A stretch of 47,854 bases of DNA, taken from the NCBI GenBank assembly GCA_949290055.1, contig CASEQJ010000027.1, forward strand, positions 1 through 47,854, written 5' to 3'. This DNA comes from an uncultured Olsenella sp. (GTDB lineage: Bacteria > Actinomycetota > Coriobacteriia > Coriobacteriales > Atopobiaceae). Within the stretch, counting starts at the first letter, position 1; every line of letters starts with the position of its first letter. The notes beneath the pieces are model-generated. The model worked only from the letters and a program-made list of their open reading frames with translations. It did no database searches and had not been told where the DNA came from. Shown one piece after another: positions 8,455 to 15,975 of this stretch. Position numbers and translations under genes: made by a program.

Positions 8455-9368
8455 GCGTCGCCGTCCGCGTCCCACACCTTCTCGACGGCGTCGCGCTCGT
8501 CCACCACATACGCCGAGTAGATCGGCTCATCCGGCGCCGTCGCGTTTACCTCGAGGTAGCGGGGGACCTCCCCGTCGTCAGCGAGCTCGTAGCAGACGTG
8601 CCCGTCGCCCAGCCACGACACGCAGCAGGGATGGCCAAAGCGCTCCTCGAAGTCGTCGACGGTCTTCTCGCCCTCGTCGAGAAACGCCGTGACCTCGTCA
8701 ACGTCAGATATGATGTCCCCGGCCTCATAGCGCAGGGGATCGTCATTCACGAGGCGCGTCTCCCACTCCAAGGGATAGCTCAGCCGAAGGTGCAGTCCCG
8801 TCCCTTCGGGCCAGTCCGTCCCCCGCGCGTCGTAGAGCATCGCCGAGTACGCGTCCTCTGACCATACGATGATCGTGGAGACGCCCACCTCGGCCTCGTT
8901 GAAGTCGTTCTCTTTCACGAGCGTCATGAAGCACCAGTAGTTCTCCCCATCGAGGGCAAACGAGAAGTCGGTCGAGAGCTCCACGCGGCGCTTGCCATCT
9001 TCGATCTTCTCGGATTCCATGGGAAGCGTCACCGAATGAGTGCCCAGGTAGCCAACATGACCGGAACAGCTCTCCACCAGCTCGCTGGCCCGCCCGTCAA
9101 GATCATCGGAGCCCGCACGGACCTCGGGCGAAAAGAGCTCGACGATCGCATCCTCGTCGCCCACCTCGAGGGCGTCGAGAAGGTCCTCCGCCGCGTCAAG
9201 GCAGGCCTGCCCCCGCGGACTCACGTACTCCTCGCCCGTCACGCGGCTCCCGACAAAGCGGACGAGGGAATCGACGCGCTCAGAGCATCCCACGCACGGG
9301 ACGGTCGCAAGCACGACGAGCAGACACGCGCCCAGACGTCTGACGCAACCCGACCCTCTTCCGAACAT
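8451..9368 (-). CDS. Lipoprotein, DUF5104-like, lying between sngB and sngC
   Basis: 305 residues. The N-terminus (GCVRRLGACLLVVLATVPCVGC) is a signal peptide with a lipobox-like end, predicting a lipid-anchored surface protein. After it comes a segment of the form LLDALEVGDEDAIVELFSPEV, which reminds me of DUF5104 lipoproteins; no enzymatic motif is visible. The start ATG at 9368 has a TGGGAGG ribosome site. It is transcribed against the flanking Shango-like genes, its stop overlaps that of the ATPase gene, and its upstream region (9369-9471) is shared with the helicase gene. A function in defence is not indicated by its sequence; it may be an insertion that split the operon. Confidence 0.7.
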   Translation of the reverse strand: MFGRGSGCVRRLGACLLVVLATVPCVGCSERVDSLVRFVGSRVTGEEYVSPRGQACLDAAEDLLDALEVGDEDAIVELFSPEVRAGSDDLDGRASELVESCSGHVGYLGTHSVTLPMESEKIEDGKRRVELSTDFSFALDGENYWCFMTLVKENDFNEAEVGVSTIIVWSEDAYSAMLYDARGTDWPEGTGLHLRLSYPLEWETRLVNDDPLRYEAGDIISDVDEVTAFLDEGEKTVDDFEERFGHPCCVSWLGDGHVCYELADDGEVPRYLEVNATAPDEPIYSAYVVDERDAVEKVWDADGDA

Positions 9369-9471
9369 GAGCGGCCTCCCAAGCTCCGGTCAACGCGCGG
9401 CACCATTTTATCAGGTCGCCTGCGCCTTCTCTCTGGTAGCATGAAACAAATGTTCTATTCGGGGAGGAATC

Positions 9472-11826
9472 GTGAGCGTCTTTGACCGATACGCGCCGTT
9501 CGTGCAGGACTTCATCTACGCGCACGAGTGGGAGAACCTGCGCGGCGTGCAGGTGGCCGCCGGCGAGGCGATTTTTGACACCGAGAACCACGTGCTGCTG
9601 TGTGCCTCCACGGCCTCCGGCAAGACCGAGGCGGCCTTCTTCCCCATTCTGACCGAGTTCTGGGAGGACCCGCCCGCCTCCGTGGGCGCCCTCTACATAG
9701 GCCCCACCAAGGCGCTGATCAACGACCAGTTCTACCGCCTGACCGACCTCTGCGAGGAGGCGGGGATCAGCGTCTGGCACTGGCACGGGGACGTCTCGGC
9801 CTCTCACAAGGCGCGACTTGTGAAGCGGCCGTCCGGCATCCTGCAGATCACACCGGAGTCCCTCGAGGCCTTGCTCATGCGCCGCCACGCCGTGGTGTCC
9901 AAGCTCTTCTGCGACCTGCGCTACGTCGTCATCGACGAGGTCCACTCGCTGCTGCGGCAGGACCGCGGCGGCCAGTGCCTCTGCCTGATCGAGCGCCTGG
10001 CGAGAATAGCGGGCGTGCAGCCGCGGCGCATAGGCCTCTCCGCCACAATCGGCGACCCCGAGGCCGTGGGCGCGTTTCTCGCCGCCGGGACCGGACGAGA
10101 CACCGTCGTTCCCCGCATCGAGGAGCCCCCACGCACCTGGCGCCTCTCGATGGAGCACTTCTACCAGAGCGGCCCGCAGGCCGACGAGTCCGAACTCCAG
10201 ACGGCGGACGGAAGCACCGAGGCCGACGTCCTGTCTGTAGAGTCGTCGGAGGCGAGGGCACTATCCCCGTGCTCAAACAGCTTCGGCGCACAGGGCGCGC
10301 CTGCAGAACTGCGCGCGGGAATAGTGCCCTCGCCTACCGAGGCCCCCACGGACCTGGCGCCCGCGAACGCCGATCCGGGGATTGGGTACATCTTCGAGCA
10401 CACTCGTGGCCGCAAGTGCCTGATCTTCTCGAACTCGCGCGAGGAGGCGGAGGAGGTCTGCACGACGCTGCGCGCCTACTGCGAGTTTAACGGGGAGCCG
10501 GACCGCTTTCTCATCCACCACGGCAACCTCTCTGCCGCAATCCGAGAGAGTGCCGAGGAGCAGATGCGCGACGACGCCTCGGATCTCTCGATCGTCGCCA
10601 CCGCAACGCTTGAGCTGGGCATAGACGTGGGGCGCCTCGAGCGGGCGTTCCAGATCGACGCCCCGTTCACCGTCTCTGCCTTCCTGCAGCGCATGGGCCG
10701 CACGGGCCGGCGCGAGGCTCCTCCGGAAATGTGGTTCGTCATGCGCGAGGAGCAGCCGGAGGCCCGCACGCTGCTGCCGGAGACCATCCCCTGGAAGCTG
10801 CTGCAGGGCATTGCGCTCGTCCAGCTCTATCGCGAGGAGCACTGGGTCGAGCCGCCCAACCTGAACCGCCTACCCTACAGCCTGCTCTGCCACCAGACGC
10901 TGGCTACGCTCGCCAGTGAGGGCGAGCTCTCCCCCGCTCAGCTCGCGAGCCGCGTGCTCACGTTGACGTACTTCCACCGCGTCACGGCGGACGACTTCCG
11001 CGAGCTCCTGCGCCACCTGCTGCGCAACGACTTCATTGAGCAGACCGAGGGCGGCGGCCTGATCGTCGGCCTCGCCGGCGAGCGAGTGACCGGCTCCTAC
11101 AAGTTCTTCGCGGTCTTCCAGGAGAACGTGGAGTACACCGTGCGGTCAGGCTCCGAGGAGATCGGCACGCTCTGCGCACCGCCCCCGCCCGGGGAGAAGG
11201 TCGCCATCGCGGGGCACGTATGGATCGTGGACGAGGTGGACCACGAGCGGCACCTGCTCTACGTCACGCAGGTCAAGGGCAAGGTCCCGGCGTACTTCGG
11301 CGACGTGGCGGGAGACATAAACACGCACATCCTCGAGCGCATGCGCCGCGTCCTTGAGGAGAGCGCGCCCTACCCCTACCTGCGCGATCATGCCCGCGCG
11401 CGCCTGCGCGAGGCTCGCCGCGTGGCGCGGAACTCCAGCCTCACGACAGGCCCGCTCGTCTGCCTTGGCGAGAACGACAAGGAGCAGACCATGTGGTGCC
11501 TGCTCCCGTGGCTCGGGACCTACGCGTTTCTCGCCCTGGAGCGCCTGATCAAGATCAAATGCGCCGCGGAGCTGGGCATAAAGGGCGTCAACTCGTCGCG
11601 CCCGTACTTCATGACCTTTGTCATGGAAGCCGACGAGCAGACGTTCTTCTCGGTCGTGAAGGACGCGGCGGAGCGGCTCACCGACCCGATGGACCTCCTC
11701 TACCCCGCCGAGATTCCGTATTTCGAGAAGTACGACGAGCTCGTGCCCGAGAGCCTTGTCCGCAAGGGCTTTGCCTGCGGCGTGCTCGACGTCGAGGGCA
11801 TGCGTGAGCGCGTGGCGCAGTGGTAG
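9472..11826 (+). CDS. sngC: Lhr/BrxH-like superfamily 2 helicase, Shango-like component C
   Basis: 784 residues, GTG start with a GGGGAGGAATC ribosome site. The first RecA domain has ASTASGKT (residues 45-52), VIDEVH (DEVH box, near 155) and LSATIGD (near 189). The second has CLIFSNSREEAEE, ATATLELGIDVG and QRMGRTGRR (near 406-413). This organisation, with a winged-helix and a C-terminal region after the motor, is that of Lhr-like helicases used in BREX (BrxHI) and Shango. Between the two RecA domains, at residues of about 261-288, lies a low-complexity insert encoded by an 84-bp palindrome (10251-10334). It is separated from the other two system genes by a convergent lipoprotein gene and so needs its own promoter. 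Confidence 0.82.
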   Translation: MSVFDRYAPFVQDFIYAHEWENLRGVQVAAGEAIFDTENHVLLCASTASGKTEAAFFPILTEFWEDPPASVGALYIGPTKALINDQFYRLTDLCEEAGISVWHWHGDVSASHKARLVKRPSGILQITPESLEALLMRRHAVVSKLFCDLRYVVIDEVHSLLRQDRGGQCLCLIERLARIAGVQPRRIGLSATIGDPEAVGAFLAAGTGRDTVVPRIEEPPRTWRLSMEHFYQSGPQADESELQTADGSTEADVLSVESSEARALSPCSNSFGAQGAPAELRAGIVPSPTEAPTDLAPANADPGIGYIFEHTRGRKCLIFSNSREEAEEVCTTLRAYCEFNGEPDRFLIHHGNLSAAIRESAEEQMRDDASDLSIVATATLELGIDVGRLERAFQIDAPFTVSAFLQRMGRTGRREAPPEMWFVMREEQPEARTLLPETIPWKLLQGIALVQLYREEHWVEPPNLNRLPYSLLCHQTLATLASEGELSPAQLASRVLTLTYFHRVTADDFRELLRHLLRNDFIEQTEGGGLIVGLAGERVTGSYKFFAVFQENVEYTVRSGSEEIGTLCAPPPPGEKVAIAGHVWIVDEVDHERHLLYVTQVKGKVPAYFGDVAGDINTHILERMRRVLEESAPYPYLRDHARARLREARRVARNSSLTTGPLVCLGENDKEQTMWCLLPWLGTYAFLALERLIKIKCAAELGIKGVNSSRPYFMTFVMEADEQTFFSVVKDAAERLTDPMDLLYPAEIPYFEKYDELVPESLVRKGFACGVLDVEGMRERVAQW
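10251..10334. repeat. In-frame palindromic insert inside the helicase gene
   Basis: ggcgagggcactat (10251-10264) and atagtgccctcgcc (10321-10334) are perfect inverted repeats of 14 bp; the match extends inward by CCCG with one mismatch. The unit is 84 bp, exactly 28 codons, so the reading frame is kept. It encodes a low-complexity linker between the two motor domains. Confidence 0.75.
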
Positions 11827-11843
11827 GGCGCCGCGCCCCCGCG

Positions 11844-12650
11844 CTACGATGCGCGCTTGCCGCGCTCTCGATACTCCCGATAACGTCGATAGAAGGTCTG
11901 GACGCTCAGGCCCAAAGCCTCGGCAGCCTGCCGAGCGGTCAGCTCGCCACGATGGTGTCGCTCGCACGCATCGCGCAGCCTAATGTCGTCAACGCTCTTG
12001 CGCTTGCGGCCTCGATACTTTCCCTGTTGCGCCGCAACCGCAATGCCCTGGCTCCTCCGTCGGTCTATGTAGGACTTTTCCTTGAGGTAAAGCTCTCGGA
12101 GCAACGCATGCACGGCCCGCCTGTTCTTCTCGTCAATCGTGAATCGATCGCCAACGATCGTCTCGCCCCTGCCGAGGGCCTCAAGAAGCAAGCGCGCCGA
12201 ATCAGCCCCGCGCAAGCCGGGAAGGTCCCCATGGCGCAGGTCAAGCTCATGACGGTCGTCCCGCTCATCCCTCCTTCGAACGTAAAGAGAATCCCCCGGA
12301 TAGCGCGTGTTTGTCCTGATAAGCCACTCTAGCCTGTCAAGATACTCCATCCCCTCTGAATCCAGCAGTCTCCTCACGTCCTCGCGATTTTCCGAGGGAG
12401 TTCGCTCACTCACAAAGACCGGGGTGCGATTCCTCCTTACATAGACTCGCTCATGAAGATCGAGATTGAGACCTGGGATGCCTCTGAACAGCGGGGGCCC
12501 GAGAAGCTCCGTGACTGCATAGTTGGGCTCAATCTCATAGCAGAACTCATCATTCTCCCAAACGGTATACGAGATAAACGCAACGCGATACTCCACGAGC
12601 GTCTCGGGGTCTCGTACGCAGATGGCCCCTTCGGTCACCCTGCTTCTCAT
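11844..12650 (-). CDS. HipA-partner protein with serine-recombinase-like DNA-binding tail
   Basis: 268 residues from the ATG at 12650, whose ATGA overlaps the stop of the hipA-like gene, so the two are translationally coupled. A longer open frame extends upstream but would run deep inside the kinase gene. The N-terminal half (ENDEFCYEIEPNY..., LFRGIPGLNLDLHERVYVRRN, PVFVSERTPSENREDVRRLL) is not a domain I can name. The C-terminal 90 residues (EKSYIDRRRSQGIAVAAQQG, RGRKRK, then GELTARQAAEALGLSVQTFYRRYREY) closely resemble the end of resolvase-type serine recombinases: long helix, GR(K/P)-type hinge and helix-turn-helix. No catalytic serine domain is present. It probably binds DNA and may repress its own operon or act as antitoxin to the kinase. 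Confidence 0.7.
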   Translation of the reverse strand: MRSRVTEGAICVRDPETLVEYRVAFISYTVWENDEFCYEIEPNYAVTELLGPPLFRGIPGLNLDLHERVYVRRNRTPVFVSERTPSENREDVRRLLDSEGMEYLDRLEWLIRTNTRYPGDSLYVRRRDERDDRHELDLRHGDLPGLRGADSARLLLEALGRGETIVGDRFTIDEKNRRAVHALLRELYLKEKSYIDRRRSQGIAVAAQQGKYRGRKRKSVDDIRLRDACERHHRGELTARQAAEALGLSVQTFYRRYREYRERGKRAS

Positions 12651-13519
12651 GACTGGCCTCCCAACCGATCGTAGGCACCCTTGAGAATGAGCCGATACCT
12701 CAAGTCGAGAATGGCGTGATAGAAGTCCTTCCGGATTGGGCTTGCAAACGGAACCTCTGACACAAGGTCGTGAACCGCATCCATGTCCAGTGTCCTCATG
12801 ACTGCTTGCAGGGCAACGTTGCACTCTGGAAACTCGAGGCTCCCAATCACCTCGTCATACGAGCTCTTCCTCCCGCCGAGCCGCACCTGGGAGGTCGGGA
12901 AACGATACACGCGCCTGAGCATCTCGTCCTGAGACCTCAAGACACGCTCAACCTCCTCATCCTCCACGAGACCTGGAAACAGGCACGATCCGTTATCGAA
13001 CACCGGGGCAAGCGCGTATCCGTCGTCACTTTTTAGGAATCCCCAGTTGGCCCCATGCCGATCGAAGTTGCCGAGAAGGGCGTCCACCACATACATGCGC
13101 CAGAAAGCGGATATCGTCTCGTCCACGTTGGTAAGCTTTGAGTTGTCGCGCAGCATGCGCATGATGTCGACATAGTCGTACTGATACGACTCCTTATCCT
13201 CTTCAAGCGTGCTCTCACCAACCTCGTTGAACGGAACGAACTGGGTTGTGGATGTGTTGAAATCTCGGCAGGCCACGACGGGTTCAGACTGATAGGTACC
13301 GAGATAGGTTTCTTGAGCCTCCATTCCCGCAAGGGAAAAGATGTGCGAGCCGAGATATTCGGATACGTGGTTGAAGCGCCTTCCAAACGGCGTGGCCTTC
13401 CGAAACTTGAGCATGTAGCATGTTCCGTCAGGGGTCTGGATACCTATCTTATGCTCGCTGCCAGCATAGTAGCGATTGCTCAATTCGTAACCGGAGAAGT
13501 CCAAGGTATGCCCTCTCAT
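12647..13519 (-). CDS. HipA-like (CtkA-type) serine/threonine kinase
   Basis: 290 residues. The kinase core has a probable ATP lysine at K38 (YMLKFR), the catalytic loop LLGNFDRHGANW (residues 149-159; N151, D153, R154, H155, N158) and the metal-binding Asp in APVFDNGSCLF (D175). These are HipA-family features. There is no separate HipA N-terminal domain, and the length is close to small CtkA-type kinases. HipA kinases phosphorylate cytosolic targets such as glutamyl-tRNA synthetase and cause growth arrest. The partner here is unusual: a resolvase-tailed protein encoded downstream, in place of an upstream HipB. Base composition is clearly more AT-rich than the surrounding genes, which suggests horizontal acquisition. 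The segment before the start is strongly AT-rich. Confidence 0.8.
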   Translation of the reverse strand: MRGHTLDFSGYELSNRYYAGSEHKIGIQTPDGTCYMLKFRKATPFGRRFNHVSEYLGSHIFSLAGMEAQETYLGTYQSEPVVACRDFNTSTTQFVPFNEVGESTLEEDKESYQYDYVDIMRMLRDNSKLTNVDETISAFWRMYVVDALLGNFDRHGANWGFLKSDDGYALAPVFDNGSCLFPGLVEDEEVERVLRSQDEMLRRVYRFPTSQVRLGGRKSSYDEVIGSLEFPECNVALQAVMRTLDMDAVHDLVSEVPFASPIRKDFYHAILDLRYRLILKGAYDRLGGQS

Positions 13520-13628
13520 ATTTCTTATATATTGTTATTGAGAGTCTATCATATTTATAATAGGTCTCTATTGAGACACTTGGACGTAAAAACGCAAGAA
13601 GTACGCTCGGCAATTGACGGCGCAACTC
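13520..13628 (-). promoter_or_regulatory. AT-rich upstream region of the hipA-like operon
   Basis: This gap is markedly AT-rich compared with the rest of the window. It has the direct repeat tattgaga at 13536-13543 and 13569-13576, 33 bp apart (about three helical turns), on either side of TATGAT/TATAAA-like sequences read on the minus strand. The second repeat is part of gtctctattgagac (13564-13577), a short dyad. It is a plausible promoter and operator region for self-regulation; no convincing -35 box was found. Confidence 0.4.
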
Positions 13629-15725
13629 CTAGCGTCCGTGGCACTTCTTGTACTTCTTGCCGCTCCCGCAGGGGCAGGGGTCGTTGCGCCCCACCTTCAT
13701 GGGCGTTCCGTCTGAATTGCGAAAGACCTTCTTCCCTGTTATCCGCTCGTGGAGCGCGTCAGGGGACCAGCCGTTGTTCCACCAGTCGGGAAGGGCGTTT
13801 GCCATGGCCATAATACGGCCCAGGAGGCCTTCGGCGTCTTCGGACGTCTCAAAGACGCCCAGCTCACTTGCCGCCTCGACAATCTCGGTCGGCCGCGTGC
13901 TCCCCACCTGAACGTCAAGAAGCTGCTCGATCACGTAGTCGGCATAGAGGAAGTCGTCCTCGTCGTCGGGCACGTGTGCGTCGAGCCATCTGCGTAGGTT
14001 CATCACCTCGGGCAGATGGAGCTTCCAGTCGTACGCCTCCCCGGTGGCAAGCGACGGGTCCAGCGGGAAGGACCCGTACTCCTCCGCCTTACGCTCGTGC
14101 TCAGCGATAAGGGCGCGAAGCATCTTGTCTCGCGTCTCCTGCTCACGCTCGATGCGGCGCTCCAGGTCGTCGATGATCCCGCCCACGCCGTCGCGCGTGA
14201 CCTCCTCGCCCTTCGCCGTAAGGTCGGAGAGCACGCCGTCGTACATGTCCTCGCCGATCTGGGCGTCACCGAGGCTGTAGTGGATGACGTAGGCGAAAAG
14301 GGCCTTGTCCTGCGCATCCCCATGGCCTTTTGCCTCGCGGTCGAGCCAGAGCTCGAAGGTGGGATAGCTGCCCATGCGCTTCTGCAGGATGAGCAGGTCG
14401 TCTACGAGATCGTCAAGCTCGATCTTCTCGTCAAAGAGTTCCTCGTAGCGCGCAGGGAGGTCACGCACCGCCGCAGCGCCGCAGAACTCCGCGAGCACCT
14501 CCGAGAGATGGCCGACTCGCTCGATGCGAGCGCGCCGGGCGTCGACCTTGTCAAAGTCGAGGGATTCCGCTTGGGCACGCAACTCGTCTGGGACGAGGGC
14601 CGTGAACTTCCCCTCATGCAGGAAGAGACGGGAGATGGGCGGACAGGGCATGAGGGAGCCGTGCTGCGCCGCGTCCTTCTCGGCAAATTCCACAAGGCCG
14701 TCCGGAGCGGCAAGCAGCTTTCGGAAGGTGACGTACTCCGCCTCGAAGCAGGTGACGAGCGTGTTGCTCAGAATCCGCGGATCGTCGAGCCACTCCCGCG
14801 CAACCCTCTCTGCCAGCTGCGCCTTTCTCAAGGAAGAGGCGCCGCCGATACCGAGCCCTCGAGCGTCCTGCTCAAGGTCGGCCATTTTGTCCGTGGCAAG
14901 CGCGTCCGCCAGCGAGTGCGCAGGGGCGGTTCTCTGGGCGCGCCGCGCAAGCTCAGCCGCACGGCCTCTCCCCTCACTTCTGTACCACGTCTCCTGAAGT
15001 CGCTCGTTGACCCGCTCCTCACGCATCTCTTCAGAAAGGTCGGCGAGCTCACCGCGGTGCACGCCCTTGACCATGGGCTCCGTGCCGTCGCGCTCCCAGC
15101 GTTCACGATCAATCTGACGCTGGAGGCGCTCCCAGTCGTCCCGCTCCTGCTGTGCGTTCACACGACGTGCAAGGGCCACAAAGTCGTCAGCCGTCTCCAC
15201 GAGCGAATAGTCGACGGACTCCCGCACCTCTCCCTGCAGCATTTCTCTCATGCCGGGACCATAGCTCACGGGCGGCAGACGGACCATTGTGTCATAGACA
15301 ATCGCCCCGTCAAACGGCAGCAGCGTGACAAATACGACCGTCGGGGGCTGCTCTGGGACCACCTCTTCGATGTCCTGCGCAACCCCCATGACCGCGACCC
15401 TGCTCCCACCAACGGAGAGCAACGCCCGTCCTTGGTGGTCGTACCCGAGCAGCAGCTGGGGCCCGGTTATCCGGTCCTTCCAAGGGGTGAGCTCTGCGAG
15501 GACACGCGGTGGGAGGCCCAGGGGATTCCTCTCGACCAGGTCGTCAAAGAGGGAAGGGTCATCCCAAACGCGGTCGAGCACCTCCCTGCATGCGTCGAGA
15601 CCAAAAGACCCGTCGGGGAGCAGGAGCTCCTCGGCGGGGACGATTCCAAACTCCTGATTGGCAGAGAGAATGAGAGCGCTCAGCAGATCGTAGAGGTGGC
15701 TGGCACGAGCCTCGTTCAGGTGCAT
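13629..15725 (-). CDS. Large SEC-C motif protein with a Rho_N-like segment
   Basis: 698 residues. The C-terminus [21 protein letters not shown] is a textbook SEC-C zinc-binding motif (C-P-C...KKCH), as at the end of SecA. Near the middle, [21 protein letters not shown] resembles the short Rho_N/SAP-like nucleic-acid-binding helix pair. Most of the rest is acidic and helical without a domain I recognise. The ATG at 15725 follows an AAGGAGAAG ribosome site. SEC-C proteins bind zinc and often contact nucleic acids or the ribosome; several are found among defence and stress genes, which fits its place next to the HipA pair. The function is not known. Confidence 0.75.
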   Translation of the reverse strand: MHLNEARASHLYDLLSALILSANQEFGIVPAEELLLPDGSFGLDACREVLDRVWDDPSLFDDLVERNPLGLPPRVLAELTPWKDRITGPQLLLGYDHQGRALLSVGGSRVAVMGVAQDIEEVVPEQPPTVVFVTLLPFDGAIVYDTMVRLPPVSYGPGMREMLQGEVRESVDYSLVETADDFVALARRVNAQQERDDWERLQRQIDRERWERDGTEPMVKGVHRGELADLSEEMREERVNERLQETWYRSEGRGRAAELARRAQRTAPAHSLADALATDKMADLEQDARGLGIGGASSLRKAQLAERVAREWLDDPRILSNTLVTCFEAEYVTFRKLLAAPDGLVEFAEKDAAQHGSLMPCPPISRLFLHEGKFTALVPDELRAQAESLDFDKVDARRARIERVGHLSEVLAEFCGAAAVRDLPARYEELFDEKIELDDLVDDLLILQKRMGSYPTFELWLDREAKGHGDAQDKALFAYVIHYSLGDAQIGEDMYDGVLSDLTAKGEEVTRDGVGGIIDDLERRIEREQETRDKMLRALIAEHERKAEEYGSFPLDPSLATGEAYDWKLHLPEVMNLRRWLDAHVPDDEDDFLYADYVIEQLLDVQVGSTRPTEIVEAASELGVFETSEDAEGLLGRIMAMANALPDWWNNGWSPDALHERITGKKVFRNSDGTPMKVGRNDPCPCGSGKKYKKCHGR

Positions 15726-15796
15726 GGCTTCTCCTTCTTCAGCGTGAACTAAGTGTAGCGCGTCGGGGCAGGTGCCTCACGGATTGGTTGTTCTTC

Positions 15797-15903
15797 CGGT
15801 TATGTACACCCTTTGCAGCCGCATGGAAGGGATAGGATTCCATCTGCGCAGGTAAAGGAGCTAGACGATAAGAACGTCGGGGACAAAGGGTGTACATAAT
15901 CGA
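15797..15903. repeat. Palindromic element A, copy 1
   Basis: ttatgtacaccctttg (15800-15815) and caaagggtgtacataa (15884-15899) are perfect 16-bp inverted repeats; with one mismatch the match extends to CGGTTATG... at the outer edge. The same terminal sequence occurs in copy 2 at 28142-28245. This copy lies between the SEC-C gene start and the hydrogenase terminator. Confidence 0.8.
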
Positions 15904-15906
15904 AAA

Positions 15907-15939
15907 GGGCCCGAGCCGCGGGGGTGACGGCTCGGGCCC
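15907..15939 (-). terminator. Intrinsic terminator of the hydrogenase operon
   Basis: gggcccgagccg (15907-15918) pairs perfectly with cggctcgggccc (15928-15939) around a 9-nt loop. Read on the minus strand the stem is followed by TTTTCG, and it lies 34 bp after the hydrogenase stop. Confidence 0.85.
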
Positions 15940-15942
15940 AAG

Positions 15943-15975
15943 TGATTCAAAAGGGGACTGTCCCCTTTCGAATCA
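15943..15975. repeat. Short palindrome with AAAAGGGGNC core (copy 1 of 3)
   Basis: tgattcaaaaggggac and gtcccctttcgaatca form a near-perfect 33-bp palindrome that includes the hydrogenase stop codon. Two relatives lie at 20340-20368 and 26323-26353. It may add to termination or be an inserted repeat. Confidence 0.65.

Noticed and set aside
9036..9485. 149-codon frame overlapping the lipoprotein on the plus strand
   Set aside because: It lies antisense to a lipoprotein with a signal peptide and good ribosome site, and overlaps the true helicase start.
5588..11826. Assignment of the ATPase/helicase pair to BREX type 2
   Set aside because: No PglX methyltransferase, PglZ or PglW-like genes in the window, and a TerB-domain gene precedes the ATPase as in Shango.
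11844..12650. Functional serine recombinase
   Set aside because: Only the C-terminal helix and helix-turn-helix are recombinase-like; the N-terminal catalytic domain with its active-site serine is replaced by an unrelated domain.
11844..12824. Longer version of the resolvase-tailed gene starting at 12824
   Set aside because: It would overlap the kinase gene by 178 bp; the ATG at 12650 overlaps the kinase stop as ATGA and begins where conserved-looking sequence starts.
15797..15903. CRISPR repeat or tRNA-like structure in the palindromic gaps
   Set aside because: No regularly spaced direct repeats with spacers and no cloverleaf or CCA-like features; symmetry is inverted, not direct.
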